Below, in pieces: positions 1 to 8,068 of a DNA stretch of 25,667 bases (positions are counted from its first letter, which is position 1; each line of letters opens with the position of its first letter). The position numbers and the translations under genes are program-made. Source of the DNA: Thiotrichaceae bacterium (GTDB taxonomy: Bacteria > Pseudomonadota > Gammaproteobacteria > Thiotrichales > Thiotrichaceae); NCBI GenBank assembly GCA_027008885.1, contig JALVDQ010000325.1, forward strand, positions 1 through 25,667, written 5' to 3'. Under the pieces are notes generated by a model. The model did no database searches. It was not told where the DNA came from and saw nothing but the letters and a program-made list of their open reading frames with translations.

Positions 1-81
1 GGAGCGAGTTCGAAAGACCCCGCTGATGTCGAGTAGCGCAGGGAACCGCTTGCGGCTTGTTAACAGGGCGGCTTTCTTTTG

Positions 82-115
82 GATACTTTTCTGTAGCTGT
101 TGACAGAAAAGTATC
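82..115. repeat. 13-bp perfect inverted repeat (hairpin)
   Basis: GATACTTTTCTGT at 82-94 is the exact reverse complement of ACAGAAAAGTATC at 103-115, with an 8-nt loop. A second pair, TCGCAGCC (116-123) and GGCTGCGA (159-166), follows. The surrounding GC-rich text with a TTTCTTTTGG-hairpin looks like a dispersed intergenic repeat type I recall from many proteobacterial genomes; that resemblance is from memory and untested. An open frame crosses it but looks like repeat-derived translation, not a gene. Confidence 0.7.
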
Positions 116-230
116 TCGCAGCCATGCGCAAACCGTTATTAAAAATACAAAAGTATCAGGCTGCGAAACCCTGCTCAAAATCAGAGACAAATTATCAAAC
201 GCATCACCTATGGATATAACACCAGCCGCA

Positions 231-340
231 AAAACATATCAAAAACAGGGGGGATGGGTATCAGAAGATAGAGGACAGAGGACAGAGGACTGAAGATAGT
301 GCATGTAATAGTCAGCGTTGAGTGCGTGAAACGCGGGGAT
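231..340 (+). repeat. Composite repeat, copy A (G-box + heptads + REP-like)
   Basis: The G-rich box at 231-261 (A-rich, CA, G6, ATGGGTAT) is followed at 262-299 by purine-rich units of the GAGGACAGA/GGACTGA type, then at 300-340 by a sequence related to the GCATGYAG...GTTGAGTG...GAAACGCGGG hairpin seen in copies B and F. It lies upstream of the ParD-like gene. It is one of seven boxes in the window. Confidence 0.75.
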
Positions 341-360
341 TTATTTTTCGAATAAAGCAC

Positions 361-414
361 TTGATTTAGAAATCAACCAAGATACAATGTAATACAAAGT
401 AATAACAGGTATTA
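361..414. promoter_or_regulatory. Candidate operator region of the toxin-antitoxin operon
   Basis: Two inverted repeats sit directly upstream of the antitoxin start: TTGATTT-AG-AAATCAA at 361-376 (7-bp arms, 2-nt spacer) and TAATAC (390-395) with GTATTA (409-414). ParD-type antitoxins usually bind palindromes overlapping their own promoter, so autoregulation here is a reasonable inference. The first palindrome has a 6-nt centre between TTGAT and ATCAA, so it is not an FNR box, which needs 4. Confidence 0.4.
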
Positions 415-417
415 GTT

Positions 418-684
418 ATGGGTATTACCAGTGTAAGATTAAAACCAGAAATTGAAACTCCTTTAGAGAATTTATCTAAAGAGCTTGATAGAAGTAAAAG
501 CTATCTCATCAATCAAGCAATTCAAGAGTTTTTAGAGCGCCGTTCTAATGAAGAAAAACAATGGAAAGAAACTCTTGAGGCAATCGAATCAGTTAGATCT
601 GGAAGAGTTATAGATGAAACAGAAGTTAATAACTGGCTTAATAGCTGGGGTACTGATAAAGAGCTTGAACCACCAGCAGTATGA
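418..684 (+). CDS. ParD-like ribbon-helix-helix antitoxin
   Basis: This 88-aa protein looks like the antitoxin of a type II toxin-antitoxin pair. The first ~45 residues have the ribbon-helix-helix pattern: a short beta strand (ITSVRLKPEI), then a helix with SKSYLINQAIQEFLERR typical of CopG/ParD DNA-binding proteins. The acidic C-terminal half (VIDETEVNNWLNSWG) is the usual toxin-wrapping segment. The gene overlaps the toxin gene by ATGA (681-684), the classic coupling for such pairs. A weak AGGT ribosome site lies at 407-410, and inverted repeats just upstream may be its own operator. Family assignment is by pattern; which ParD/RelB subfamily it belongs to is not clear. Confidence 0.85.
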   Translation: MGITSVRLKPEIETPLENLSKELDRSKSYLINQAIQEFLERRSNEEKQWKETLEAIESVRSGRVIDETEVNNWLNSWGTDKELEPPAV

Positions 685-965
685 ATCTTTTATATTCTGA
701 AGACGCAATTCAAGATTTGATTAGGCTTAGAGAATTTATAGAGATTAAAAATCCTTTAGCGGCTCAGCGTGTAGCAGCTTCAATCAAGAAAGGAATATCT
801 CGGTTAAAAGAGTTTCCTAGACTAGGTGTAAAAGTTGCTAGCGCACCTGATCCTGATGTAGTAAGAGATTTAATTATTGGTGATTATTTGGCGCGTTACC
901 TAATAACAAAGCAAATGATATTTATTTTACGCATTTGGCATCACAAAGAAGGTATAAAAATATAA
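681..965 (+). CDS. ParE/RelE-superfamily toxin
   Basis: This 94-aa protein has the compact RelE/ParE fold pattern: an N-terminal strand followed by a helix (SEDAIQDLIRLREFI), a second helix around AAQRVAASIKKGISRLKEFP, then a beta sheet ending in ILRIWHHKEG. The central FPRLGV and VRDLIIGDYLARY segments are typical of ParE. ParE toxins poison DNA gyrase, while RelE relatives cut mRNA on the ribosome. The LRIWHHKEG ending and the ParD-like partner favour ParE, but the target cannot be decided from sequence. Its start codon overlaps the antitoxin stop (ATGA), so it is translationally coupled. Both proteins look full length and undamaged. Confidence 0.85.
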   Translation: MNLLYSEDAIQDLIRLREFIEIKNPLAAQRVAASIKKGISRLKEFPRLGVKVASAPDPDVVRDLIIGDYLARYLITKQMIFILRIWHHKEGIKI

Positions 966-1118
966 CGAATAAGCATGTGCCTGTATTGAATTTGTAAAAC
1001 ACAGGGTCATCAATAAAAAAGCTGTGTTGAAAAAATGGGTTAATTATTCACCACAAGTAGATCATGTTAATGGGTAATATTGCTAATAGTAACGAATGGA
1101 ATTTCGAGGCATATCAGA

Positions 1119-1571
1119 ATGTCGATTATCAGGGTAAGTTTAATTGTTTTATTAGTATCATTAAATATAAGCGCTTGTTTTGAAAAAGAAAATAACAATC
1201 ATAACCAGTCAACACAATTAAATTCCACGGCTAAATATGAAATTAAGAATTGTGTTGTACAACTAAAGTTTCTCTGGAAGAATGAAAAGACTGATAAAAT
1301 GCTTGTTATTGATAGTGTCTCAGAAGCAATTAAAAAAGCTGTTTCTTCCGGAAAGTATCCAAGACTGACTGCTAATTCGTTTGAAGGTGACAGTTATGTT
1401 TTTTTCTTTTCAGATCAATGTGAAAAACGGAAAACATTTATAGAGGATATGGTATCAAATTATTTGTCTCCAACAATTAATAATCTCCCGGATTATCAAA
1501 TAATTATTCCGGATATTGAAGATATCAAGAAATCACCTACTTTTCCTCGAAATAACTGGTGGATCAAATAA
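1119..1571 (+). CDS. Small lipoprotein of unknown function
   Basis: From the ATG at 1119 this gives 150 aa: a short basic N-terminus, a hydrophobic stretch (VSLIVLLVSL) and a lipobox NISAC, with the modified cysteine near residue 19. It should therefore be lipid-anchored in the periplasm. An upstream TTG at 1080 is in frame, but the ATG at 1119 is preferred because it places the signal sequence at the N-terminus and has GAGG at 1106-1109, nine bases upstream. The mature part has cysteines in KNCVVQLKF and SDQCEKR that could form a disulfide, and ends with PRNNWWIK. I do not recognise the family. The gene is convergent with ccoI, 47 bp away. Its composition is more AT-rich than its neighbours. 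Confidence 0.6.
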   Translation: MSIIRVSLIVLLVSLNISACFEKENNNHNQSTQLNSTAKYEIKNCVVQLKFLWKNEKTDKMLVIDSVSEAIKKAVSSGKYPRLTANSFEGDSYVFFFSDQCEKRKTFIEDMVSNYLSPTINNLPDYQIIIPDIEDIKKSPTFPRNNWWIK

Positions 1572-1618
1572 TATTCAGGACAAATATGGACACCACTACC
1601 CGAAATAATAGACCCTGA

Positions 1619-4057
1619 TCAGGGCTTCCTTAACCTGAGTGAATTTAATACTACGATAATAGAACTCAGGGACATGCCAATTGCTGCCATCCAGGGGGCA
1701 ATCCAGCCCATTGCGGCAATGGGGATTGCGACTGCATTGTAGATAATCGCCCAGCCAAAGTTTTGTCTTACGATTGCTAACATGCGTTTTGAAAGCTTTA
1801 TGGCAGACGGCAACAGTAGCAAATTTTCAGAAAGTAGCACCATGTCTGCGCTGGCTTGTGCGAGTTGCGAGCCTTTACCCATCGCTATTGAGACATCTGC
1901 CGCTGCAAGTACGGGGGCATCGTTAACGCCATCACCGACCATTGCGACAATATTGCCCTGTGATTGCAGCGTTTGAATGTATGCCAGTTTGTCTGCGGGC
2001 AGCAGTTGCGCTTTGGCATCTTCTATTTCAAGCTCTTTGGAAACGGCTGAGACTGCCAGTGCGCTATCGCCACTAAGCAGGCTAACCTTGATGCCCTGGC
2101 GCTTGAGTGCTCTTATTGTTTCCTTGGCTTCTTCCCTGAGTTCATCCTGAAACTGAAAAACAGCAAGCCATTCACCCTCTTTTCCCAGATAAACCGTACT
2201 CTTAAGCGAGTCACCGTTTTGCTGCAGGTCTTTATCAGGAGTCTGTTTGTTGCTTGTTGTATCGCTTATTTCAGATACATACTCTCTGGTTCCAATACGG
2301 TATTTTGTATTATCCAAAATAGCTTCAATACCACGCCCTGATTCTGCCTGGTGCTGTTGCATTTTTGAGGCGGCTTGCGCTTCATGGATAATGGCTTGCG
2401 CCAGAGGATGCTCTGAGACATTTTCCAGACCTGCAGCCAGATTAATACAGTCTTCCCTGCTTAGGTCAGAAAGTGTTTGTAGCCTTGTCAGCCTGGGTTT
2501 TCCGTAGGTTAATGTGCCTGTTTTATCAAAGATCATATGCTTGATATTTGCCAGTGTTTCGAGCGCATGACCACGGGTAGTTAGTACGCCCTGCTCGGTC
2601 AGATTTCCGGTGGTCGCGGTCAGTGCAGCAGGTGTTGCCAGTGACAGGGCACAGGGACAGGTAATCACCAGCACAGAAAGTGCCACCCAAAACGCTTGCG
2701 TCGGGTCTTTAAACCACCAGTAGACAAAAACAGTGGCGGCAATGATTAACAGCAATAAAACAAACCAGCCTGCGCTTTTATCGGCAAAGCGTGCCAGTTT
2801 TGGCTTTTCACTTTGCGCCCGATCCAGTAGCCGAATAATGGATGACAAAATCGTGCTGTCACCGAGTTTATCAACACGCATAATCAGCGGGCTTTCAATA
2901 TTTACCGTGCCACCGATTAGCGCATCTCCGGTCTTTTTCTGGCAGGGCATGTTTTCCCCTGTAAGGAGTGATTCATTCACACTGCTATTGCCTTCAAGCA
3001 CTGTACCATCGGCAGGGATGGTTTCTCCGGGGCGAATCAGTACCCTGTCTGCTAGTGCCAGATCGCTGGCGGGGATAACATTTTGTATTTCATCACCATT
3101 TTCATTTTTATCCAGACGCACCGCGGTATCTGGAAGCAACCGTATCAGCGCATCAGCTACCTGCCCTGCCTTGTGTCTTGCACCCATTTCAAGGAATCGA
3201 CCCAGCAACAGAAAGAAGGTGAACATCACCACCGAGTCAAAATAGACTTCACCACTATGCGTAAATGTCGCCCAAACGCTCGCAATATAGGCACTTCCTA
3301 TGGCGATGGATACCGGCACATCCATGCCAAAAACACCGCGTTTCAAGTCGCGCCAGGCTGAGGTAAAGAAAACCCTGGCAGAATAAAACACCACGGGGGT
3401 AGTAATAATCAGGCTGATCCAGCGTAAAAAATTACGCATTGATTCTGACATATCCGAGCTTTCACCGATATAAATCGCAATCGCCGGCATCATTACCTGC
3501 ATCATGCCTACGCCTGCCAGTGCAATGCGCCTCAGGGCGGCTGATTTTTCTTTCTTTTGCAATGATTCCAGGCGACCAGGATCAAAAGGATGCGCGTTAT
3601 AGCCAATATCTGTGATTGCTTGCAGGATATCACTGAGTTTGATTTGCTCATTATCCCATTTCAGACTGGCACGGTGAGTGGAATAATTAATTCTGAAATC
3701 GACCACGCCCTTGAGTTTTTTAACGTGGTTTTCATTTAGCCAGACACAGGCTGCGCAGACGATTCCTTCCAGAATAAGCGAGGCTTCACGAATCGAGGAG
3801 CCTTGTGTTGATTGCACAAAGCTTTGCTGTAATGCGTCATTGTCATAGACCTGCAATTCTGCGGGAATCAGATCGACAGGTTTTTGTGAGTTTTGAGTGC
3901 GATGCTTGTAGAAATCAGTAAGATTATTTTCAACAATGGCTTCGGCAACAGTCTGACAGCCAATACAGCACATTGGCTGTTGCTTGTTATTGATTGTTAC
4001 CTGGTAAGATGCGCCTTTTGGAACAGGCAAACCACAGTGAAAGCAATTTTCCGACAT
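1619..4057 (-). CDS. ccoI: CcoI/FixI-type copper-transporting P1B ATPase
   Basis: This 812-aa membrane ATPase exports copper needed for the binuclear centre of cbb3 oxidase. The N-terminus carries a cysteine cluster (CFHCG at 5-8, MCCIGC near 30), followed by a heavy-metal-associated domain with CAAC near residue 100. Several membrane helices precede the metal-transport motif CPC (TCPCALS, about residue 466). The phosphorylation site DKTGT is near 511 and the hinge GDGVNDAP near 707, so all catalytic elements are intact. Length and the N-terminal CxxC-rich extension match CcoI rather than CopA. It is the third gene of ccoGHI, but a 220-bp gap holding composite repeat B separates it from ccoH. 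No ccoS follows; a convergent lipoprotein gene starts 47 bp beyond. A perfect palindrome CCCTGATCAGGG (1613-1624) overlaps its stop codon. Confidence 0.95.
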   Translation of the reverse strand: MSENCFHCGLPVPKGASYQVTINNKQQPMCCIGCQTVAEAIVENNLTDFYKHRTQNSQKPVDLIPAELQVYDNDALQQSFVQSTQGSSIREASLILEGIVCAACVWLNENHVKKLKGVVDFRINYSTHRASLKWDNEQIKLSDILQAITDIGYNAHPFDPGRLESLQKKEKSAALRRIALAGVGMMQVMMPAIAIYIGESSDMSESMRNFLRWISLIITTPVVFYSARVFFTSAWRDLKRGVFGMDVPVSIAIGSAYIASVWATFTHSGEVYFDSVVMFTFFLLLGRFLEMGARHKAGQVADALIRLLPDTAVRLDKNENGDEIQNVIPASDLALADRVLIRPGETIPADGTVLEGNSSVNESLLTGENMPCQKKTGDALIGGTVNIESPLIMRVDKLGDSTILSSIIRLLDRAQSEKPKLARFADKSAGWFVLLLLIIAATVFVYWWFKDPTQAFWVALSVLVITCPCALSLATPAALTATTGNLTEQGVLTTRGHALETLANIKHMIFDKTGTLTYGKPRLTRLQTLSDLSREDCINLAAGLENVSEHPLAQAIIHEAQAASKMQQHQAESGRGIEAILDNTKYRIGTREYVSEISDTTSNKQTPDKDLQQNGDSLKSTVYLGKEGEWLAVFQFQDELREEAKETIRALKRQGIKVSLLSGDSALAVSAVSKELEIEDAKAQLLPADKLAYIQTLQSQGNIVAMVGDGVNDAPVLAAADVSIAMGKGSQLAQASADMVLLSENLLLLPSAIKLSKRMLAIVRQNFGWAIIYNAVAIPIAAMGWIAPWMAAIGMSLSSIIVVLNSLRLRKP

Positions 4058-4113
4058 TGTTTATAGTAATGTTTACAGAAATTTGCAGAAAGGTCTATTT
4101 CTGTCAGACAAAG

Positions 4114-4257
4114 AAAAATATATAAAAAAGGGGGGGGATGGGTGTCTGAGGACTGAAGACAGAGGACTGAAGACAGAAAACAGGGCATGTAGCCTGTGTC
4201 GAGTGTACGAAACGCGGGATGCCACGTTGTTAAACACTGCTCTGGTGTTTTGTTTCA
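4114..4257 (+). repeat. Composite repeat, copy B, between ccoH and ccoI
   Basis: The G-box at 4114-4145 has the longest G run of the family (G8) and lacks the usual CA before it. Heptad-like GGACTGAAGACAGA units occupy about 4146-4185, followed by a REP-like stem (CCTGTGT...ACGCGGG) and a tail GCCACGTTGTTAAACACTGCTC. The whole stretch is closely similar to 23154-23295 (copy F), roughly 85% by eye. It sits in the ccoH-ccoI gap, about 60 bp upstream of the ccoI start. Confidence 0.85.
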
Positions 4258-4277
4258 GGCAAGCTGAGCCAGCCAGT

Positions 4278-5168
4278 TTAATCAACATCTGGTTCACCTT
4301 CTATACATTCAGGTCTTACCAGTTTGCCATCTTTTAGTGTTGCAATCTCGGTTTCACCCTTGATTTCATGTTCATCTTCACCTTTTTTGATCAGCACTTT
4401 CATTTTCCAGCAACCGGGCAGTGGCAGGCTTATTGATGCAGAATAGATACCTTCGCCGGTTTCTTCAAGCAGGTATTGCCTATCGTATTTCATGGCAGAC
4501 GAACGTCTAAACTCAGTAGTTACTTTTGCGCCTGTAATGGCATGTCCTGACTTGTCTTTTGCGCTTAAACGAAAAATTTCTGCCTTGTTTACGAGTGGAG
4601 TTTTATCCCATCCACCTGTTATTTTCCAGCCACGCTGACGTTGTTTGTTGAGTTTGGCAACGTATTTGTCAAACTTTTTTTCTTCATCCTGAAGGTCATT
4701 GGAGACTGCCCCGGTGAATTGCGAACTGATATTCTGACTCACTTCGTCACTGGCAGCTTTTGGTAGCAACAGGCTGGACAAACTCTTGTTTAGCCCACCA
4801 GTGGCGGATGAAATAATAAAGCTGTCAACCACTGCGATCAAGATAAAAAAGACGATGATTAATGCAGGAATCCAGTGTAATCCCTTTTGCATAGTTTCGC
4901 CTTCCAGTTCACGACGCTCCGCATGAACGCCCGTTATAATGCCCAGTCCATAAGGAATCATCATAAAAAAGGCAAAATGAATAGCAAAAACGTCAATCCC
5001 CACCCAATGTGTCACCGAAAGTGGCACATACACGAGCAACATACAGGCAGCCGTTGCCAGGGCAGCCATTTTGCCACTGAGATGCAATACCTTATAAAAG
5101 ATAAAAAACAGGAAAAAGGCTAACAGCGAGCCTGATCCCAATGTGGCTACCAGCGAATAATTACTCAT
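4278..5168 (-). CDS. ccoH: CcoH (FixH family) with N-terminal multi-helix extension
   Basis: This cbb3-assembly protein has 296 aa. The C-terminal ~110 residues are the FixH domain: the GWKITGGWDKTPLVNKAEIF entry, a beta-sandwich-like body and GEGIYSASISLPLPGCWK. CcoH is needed for stable assembly of CcoNOQP. The N-terminal ~140 residues hold about four hydrophobic helices (around LLAFFLFFIFY, LATAACMLLVYVPLSV, HFAFFMMIPYGLGIITGV and IPALIIVFFILIAVV), whereas the usual FixH/CcoH is about 150-180 aa with one helix. The protein is thus a long form, with the last of the four helices in the usual FixH position. It lies 37 bp after ccoG in the same direction and is separated from ccoI by a dispersed repeat. 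Confidence 0.85.
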   Translation of the reverse strand: MSNYSLVATLGSGSLLAFFLFFIFYKVLHLSGKMAALATAACMLLVYVPLSVTHWVGIDVFAIHFAFFMMIPYGLGIITGVHAERRELEGETMQKGLHWIPALIIVFFILIAVVDSFIISSATGGLNKSLSSLLLPKAASDEVSQNISSQFTGAVSNDLQDEEKKFDKYVAKLNKQRQRGWKITGGWDKTPLVNKAEIFRLSAKDKSGHAITGAKVTTEFRRSSAMKYDRQYLLEETGEGIYSASISLPLPGCWKMKVLIKKGEDEHEIKGETEIATLKDGKLVRPECIEGEPDVD

Positions 5169-5205
5169 AGTAAAACTGTCTGTCTAGTCTGTTCTATAAC
5201 GATTA

Positions 5206-6612
5206 TCAAGGAGTTATAAACTGAGAGTTGATATAGATTGGATCCTTTATCTTCCCTTCTTTAGGCGTAAGCACAAACTGAAATTTTGTACGTTTAGATA
5301 AACTATCTTTAGGATCTCTAATGACTTTTACCCGGATACGCTGTTTTTCATCTGGCTTTAGCGAAACATCCTTAATTTTTCCCATATCAAGTTCTGCTTT
5401 TGGCAAGTCTTTTAAAGAAAGCGAAAAGCTTTGATTAAACATGGACTTGTTATCCACTTTGACTTCATAGGCATTCTTAATGCGACCATCAGACAAGGTA
5501 GTATACAAGGGGCTACGAATTTGCCTTGCGGTTGCCTCAATGATTTTATGACCGCTCATGCTCCAGATTAAAAATAAAATAGAGCCAATTGTTGCAACGC
5601 CATAACCATAGGTTCGCAGCTTGAAGAAATGGGTTTTACCATGCTTTAAGCCGTTTTCTGATTCATAGCGGATCAGACCGCGATCCCAGCCACGCGCATC
5701 CATGATGGTATCACAGGCATCCACACATAAACCACACTGTATACAGGCGTATTGCATACCATCACGAATATCAATACCGGTAGGACAAACTTGCACACAC
5801 AAGCCGCAATCAACACAATCACCCACGCCTGCATCATGTCGTGCTTCAAGTGTTTTTAGTGCCTTAACTGGCTTTGCACGCCCCAGTTTTCCTTCGCCTC
5901 TTTCAGGATCATAGGTGGGAACAAGCGTGTCTTTATCAATCATAACACTTTGGAAACGCGCATAAGGACAAACATGCTGGCAGACTTTCTCACGCATTAA
6001 ACCTGCTGCGATATAGGTTGTTATCATTAAACCAAAGGCGGTGATATAGGCTGCCGAAGGTGCTTGCCCGGTAAAAAAGCGCACAATAAGCTCGGGAGCA
6101 TAACCCCAGTAAAGGACAAAGGTTAAGCCTGTCCAGAAGGAGAGCAGCAACCAGAAAAAATGAGTTGTTACCTTTTTGACTATTTTTTCCTTATTCCAGG
6201 GTTGCTTGTCGAGGCGCATACGTTTGACGCGATCACCCTGAATCAGTTTTTCTATTTCACGAAAAGCATCAGTCCAAAGTGTCTGAAAGCAAAAATAGCC
6301 GCAAAATGCACGACCAACCAGTGCCGTAGAAAAGAATAGCAGGACAGCAGCGAGAAACAGCAATGCGGCTAGCCAGAATATATCCTGGGCATATACAACC
6401 AGACCAAAAACATAGAATTTTTTCGCAACCAGATCAAAAAGAACCGCCTGATTCTCACCAACGGGGCGATCCCAGGGAATCCACGGAAGAATAAAATAGA
6501 CCGCATAGGCAAGATATAAAACAATAGATTTGAATGTGCGGAAACGTCCCTTGATTGAACGCGGATGGATCTGAACAGATTCTGCGACGACGGGTATTGG
6601 AAAATCTGACAT
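5206..6612 (-). CDS. ccoG: CcoG (FixG/RdxA) iron-sulfur assembly protein
   Basis: This 468-aa membrane protein with polyferredoxin-type clusters acts in maturation of cbb3 oxidase; CcoG proteins are reported to reduce copper for insertion. Hydrophobic helices occur near residues 30-45, 75-100, 150-175, 185-205 and 335-350. Cysteine motifs visible are CGYFCFQ, CQHVCPY and the ferredoxin-like pair CVDCGLCVQVCPTG and CIQCGLCVDAC, enough for two 4Fe-4S clusters. The C-terminal ~110 residues form an Ig-like domain typical of the family. The start has an AGGA ribosome site (ACAGGAAG) seven bases upstream. It opens a second unit, ccoGHI, after the terminator at 6752-6783. Confidence 0.95.
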   Translation of the reverse strand: MSDFPIPVVAESVQIHPRSIKGRFRTFKSIVLYLAYAVYFILPWIPWDRPVGENQAVLFDLVAKKFYVFGLVVYAQDIFWLAALLFLAAVLLFFSTALVGRAFCGYFCFQTLWTDAFREIEKLIQGDRVKRMRLDKQPWNKEKIVKKVTTHFFWLLLSFWTGLTFVLYWGYAPELIVRFFTGQAPSAAYITAFGLMITTYIAAGLMREKVCQHVCPYARFQSVMIDKDTLVPTYDPERGEGKLGRAKPVKALKTLEARHDAGVGDCVDCGLCVQVCPTGIDIRDGMQYACIQCGLCVDACDTIMDARGWDRGLIRYESENGLKHGKTHFFKLRTYGYGVATIGSILFLIWSMSGHKIIEATARQIRSPLYTTLSDGRIKNAYEVKVDNKSMFNQSFSLSLKDLPKAELDMGKIKDVSLKPDEKQRIRVKVIRDPKDSLSKRTKFQFVLTPKEGKIKDPIYINSQFITP

Positions 6613-6751
6613 TATATCTTCCTGTTAAAAAAAAGAGCGATAGTAACGATTAAAATCATTAAAAAAAATGTGAATTATCAATCACTTTATTAAAAAGTGT
6701 TAAGAATACTTCTTCCACCACAAAACCTTTAAAAGGTGCAAGCTATCCAAT

Positions 6752-6783
6752 AAAAAAACGGCCGGTAAACCGGCCGTTTTTTT
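6752..6783. terminator. Bidirectional intrinsic terminator after ccoP
   Basis: A7, then a perfect CGGCCGG/CCGGCCG stem with TAAA loop (6759-6776), then T7. The structure works on both strands. In the minus-strand direction it lies 17 bp past the ccoP stop, ending the ccoNOQP transcript before ccoG. Confidence 0.95.
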
Positions 6784-6799
6784 ATTCGGAGGACATCTC

Positions 6800-7735
6800 T
6801 TATTGCGACAACAATTTAAGGTATGCAACTAACACCTTAATCTCATCATTACTCAAACGCGACTCCCAGGCTGGCATTTCACGATCAATTCCACCTGCGA
6901 TAATCTTCTTCACTGCCTCGATTTTAGCTTCTGGCGAATCAGCACCTGGTACATTTGCCTGTGTCCAGATTTTATCAGTCAAATTTGCAGAACCCAATGC
7001 TTTCATTCCGGTAGCAGCAGGTGTATGACAGCCTGAACAACCCTTGGTATTGAAAATTTCCTTACCTTTGGCTGCCAACTCAGGATCAACCTTTTCACCT
7101 GAAAGGCTTAAAACATAATTGGCTGCTGCAGTAATTTGCTCATCAGACAATGTGCCTTTATGAGCTGGCATATGACCTTTACGACCTTTACGAATTGTCG
7201 TTTCTATATCAGCCGGATCACCACCCCATAACCAGGAGTCATCAACAAGATTAGGGAAGTTACCAATCACACCCTGACCACCAGACTGGTGACAAGCGGC
7301 ACAATAGTCACCAAAAATACCCTTACCATAAGCCAGTACAAAGGCACTTTTGGTTGGGTCTTTAACCACATCAGCTAACGGCGTTGCAGCGACTTCTTTT
7401 ACCATCTTCTGACGCTTTAACTCATTTTCATCATTCTGCATTTCCTGGGCAAGCAATGCGCGTGTATTCCAGTGCGTAGTGACTTTTTCGCCTTTATCAG
7501 AAGTGAACTCTATGGTGCTCAATCCGGTAAGAAAGCCTCTTTCTGCCAGACCAGTGGGCCAACTTGGATAGATAATCCAGTAGATAATCGAAAAGATTAT
7601 GGTACCGTAAAACGCCCATAGCCACCATGCAGGTAATGGGTTATTAAACTCCTGTAGCGTATCGTCCCAGACGTGCCCCGTTGTTTCTACCCCGGTAATA
7701 GGGTCTTTTGTTACTTCATGTTTAATTTCTGACAT
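6800..7735 (-). CDS. ccoP: Cytochrome c oxidase cbb3 subunit CcoP (diheme)
   Basis: CcoP is the membrane-anchored diheme c subunit that passes electrons from soluble cytochromes to CcoO and CcoN. The 311-aa protein starts with a cytoplasmic segment and a membrane region (LPAWWLWAFYGTIIFSIIYW, about residues 34-55). Two heme c motifs follow, CAACH near 144 and CSGCH near 232. Distal methionines fit the KGHMPAHKG and DREMPAWES segments. Length matches normal CcoP, and the LPAWW region with the WIIYPSWP motif is family-typical. It starts 2 bp after ccoQ and is followed by a strong terminator. Confidence 0.97.
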   Translation of the reverse strand: MSEIKHEVTKDPITGVETTGHVWDDTLQEFNNPLPAWWLWAFYGTIIFSIIYWIIYPSWPTGLAERGFLTGLSTIEFTSDKGEKVTTHWNTRALLAQEMQNDENELKRQKMVKEVAATPLADVVKDPTKSAFVLAYGKGIFGDYCAACHQSGGQGVIGNFPNLVDDSWLWGGDPADIETTIRKGRKGHMPAHKGTLSDEQITAAANYVLSLSGEKVDPELAAKGKEIFNTKGCSGCHTPAATGMKALGSANLTDKIWTQANVPGADSPEAKIEAVKKIIAGGIDREMPAWESRLSNDEIKVLVAYLKLLSQ

Positions 7736-7737
7736 GT

Positions 7738-7971
7738 TTATTTTTCACCTTTACTGTGTGAAGAACGCTGTGAAACTTGTTTACCAGGAATCCTTCCATC
7801 CTCGTCATCATCAAGAAATGGAATATTCTTGTAAGTTTCAAATCTTTCACTGCGTTTCTTGCTGCCGTAGACATAGATAACAATTGCGCTGAATGTAGTA
7901 AATAAGATTAACAGACTGACAATCTTGGCATTTGCCAAAACCATAAGCCATTCAATAATATTGTCAAACAT
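7738..7971 (-). CDS. ccoQ: CcoQ, small cbb3 oxidase subunit
   Basis: A 77-aa protein with one membrane helix (IVSLLILFTTFSAIVIYVY, about residues 17-35) followed by a basic then acidic tail (SKKRSERFETYKNIPFLDDDED). CcoQ stabilises the cbb3 complex. It sits between ccoO and ccoP, as expected. The 97-bp gap after ccoO is longer than the other gaps in the operon, and its AGGAG ribosome site can pair in a small hairpin (see regulatory entry). Confidence 0.9.
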   Translation of the reverse strand: MFDNIIEWLMVLANAKIVSLLILFTTFSAIVIYVYGSKKRSERFETYKNIPFLDDDEDGRIPGKQVSQRSSHSKGEK

Positions 7972-7976
7972 TGTCT

Positions 7977-7992
7977 ACTCCTCTCTAGGAGT
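7977..7992 (-). promoter_or_regulatory. Hairpin covering the ccoQ ribosome-binding site
   Basis: On the minus strand ACTCCT-AGAG-AGGAGT forms a 6-bp stem with a 4-nt loop. The AGGAG half is the Shine-Dalgarno sequence, about 8 nt upstream of the ccoQ start. The structure would partly hide the site and could set CcoQ and CcoP yield. Sequence is certain; function is inferred. Confidence 0.4.
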
Positions 7993-8068
7993 CTGCCCGA
8001 GAATCAAGATAGATAAAAACCTAAAAACCTGCTCCCAGACAGACACTTCGCTTTAATCCAAGCTCTGA

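Noticed and set aside
231..264. G-quadruplex in the G-box
   Set aside because: Each box has only one long G run and one GGG; four separate runs are needed for an ordinary intramolecular quadruplex.
57..293. 78-aa open frame at the left end
   Set aside because: It runs through an inverted repeat and into the G-box and heptad repeat. Composition and endings are set by the repeats, so it is not treated as a gene.
361..376. FNR box upstream of the toxin-antitoxin pair
   Set aside because: TTGAT and ATCAA are separated by 6 nt, not 4, so the spacing does not fit an FNR dimer. Kept only as a possible operator palindrome.
1613..1624. CCCTGATCAGGG as a terminator between ccoI and the lipoprotein gene
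   Set aside because: The 12-bp palindrome has no loop and no T tract, so it does not fit an intrinsic terminator.
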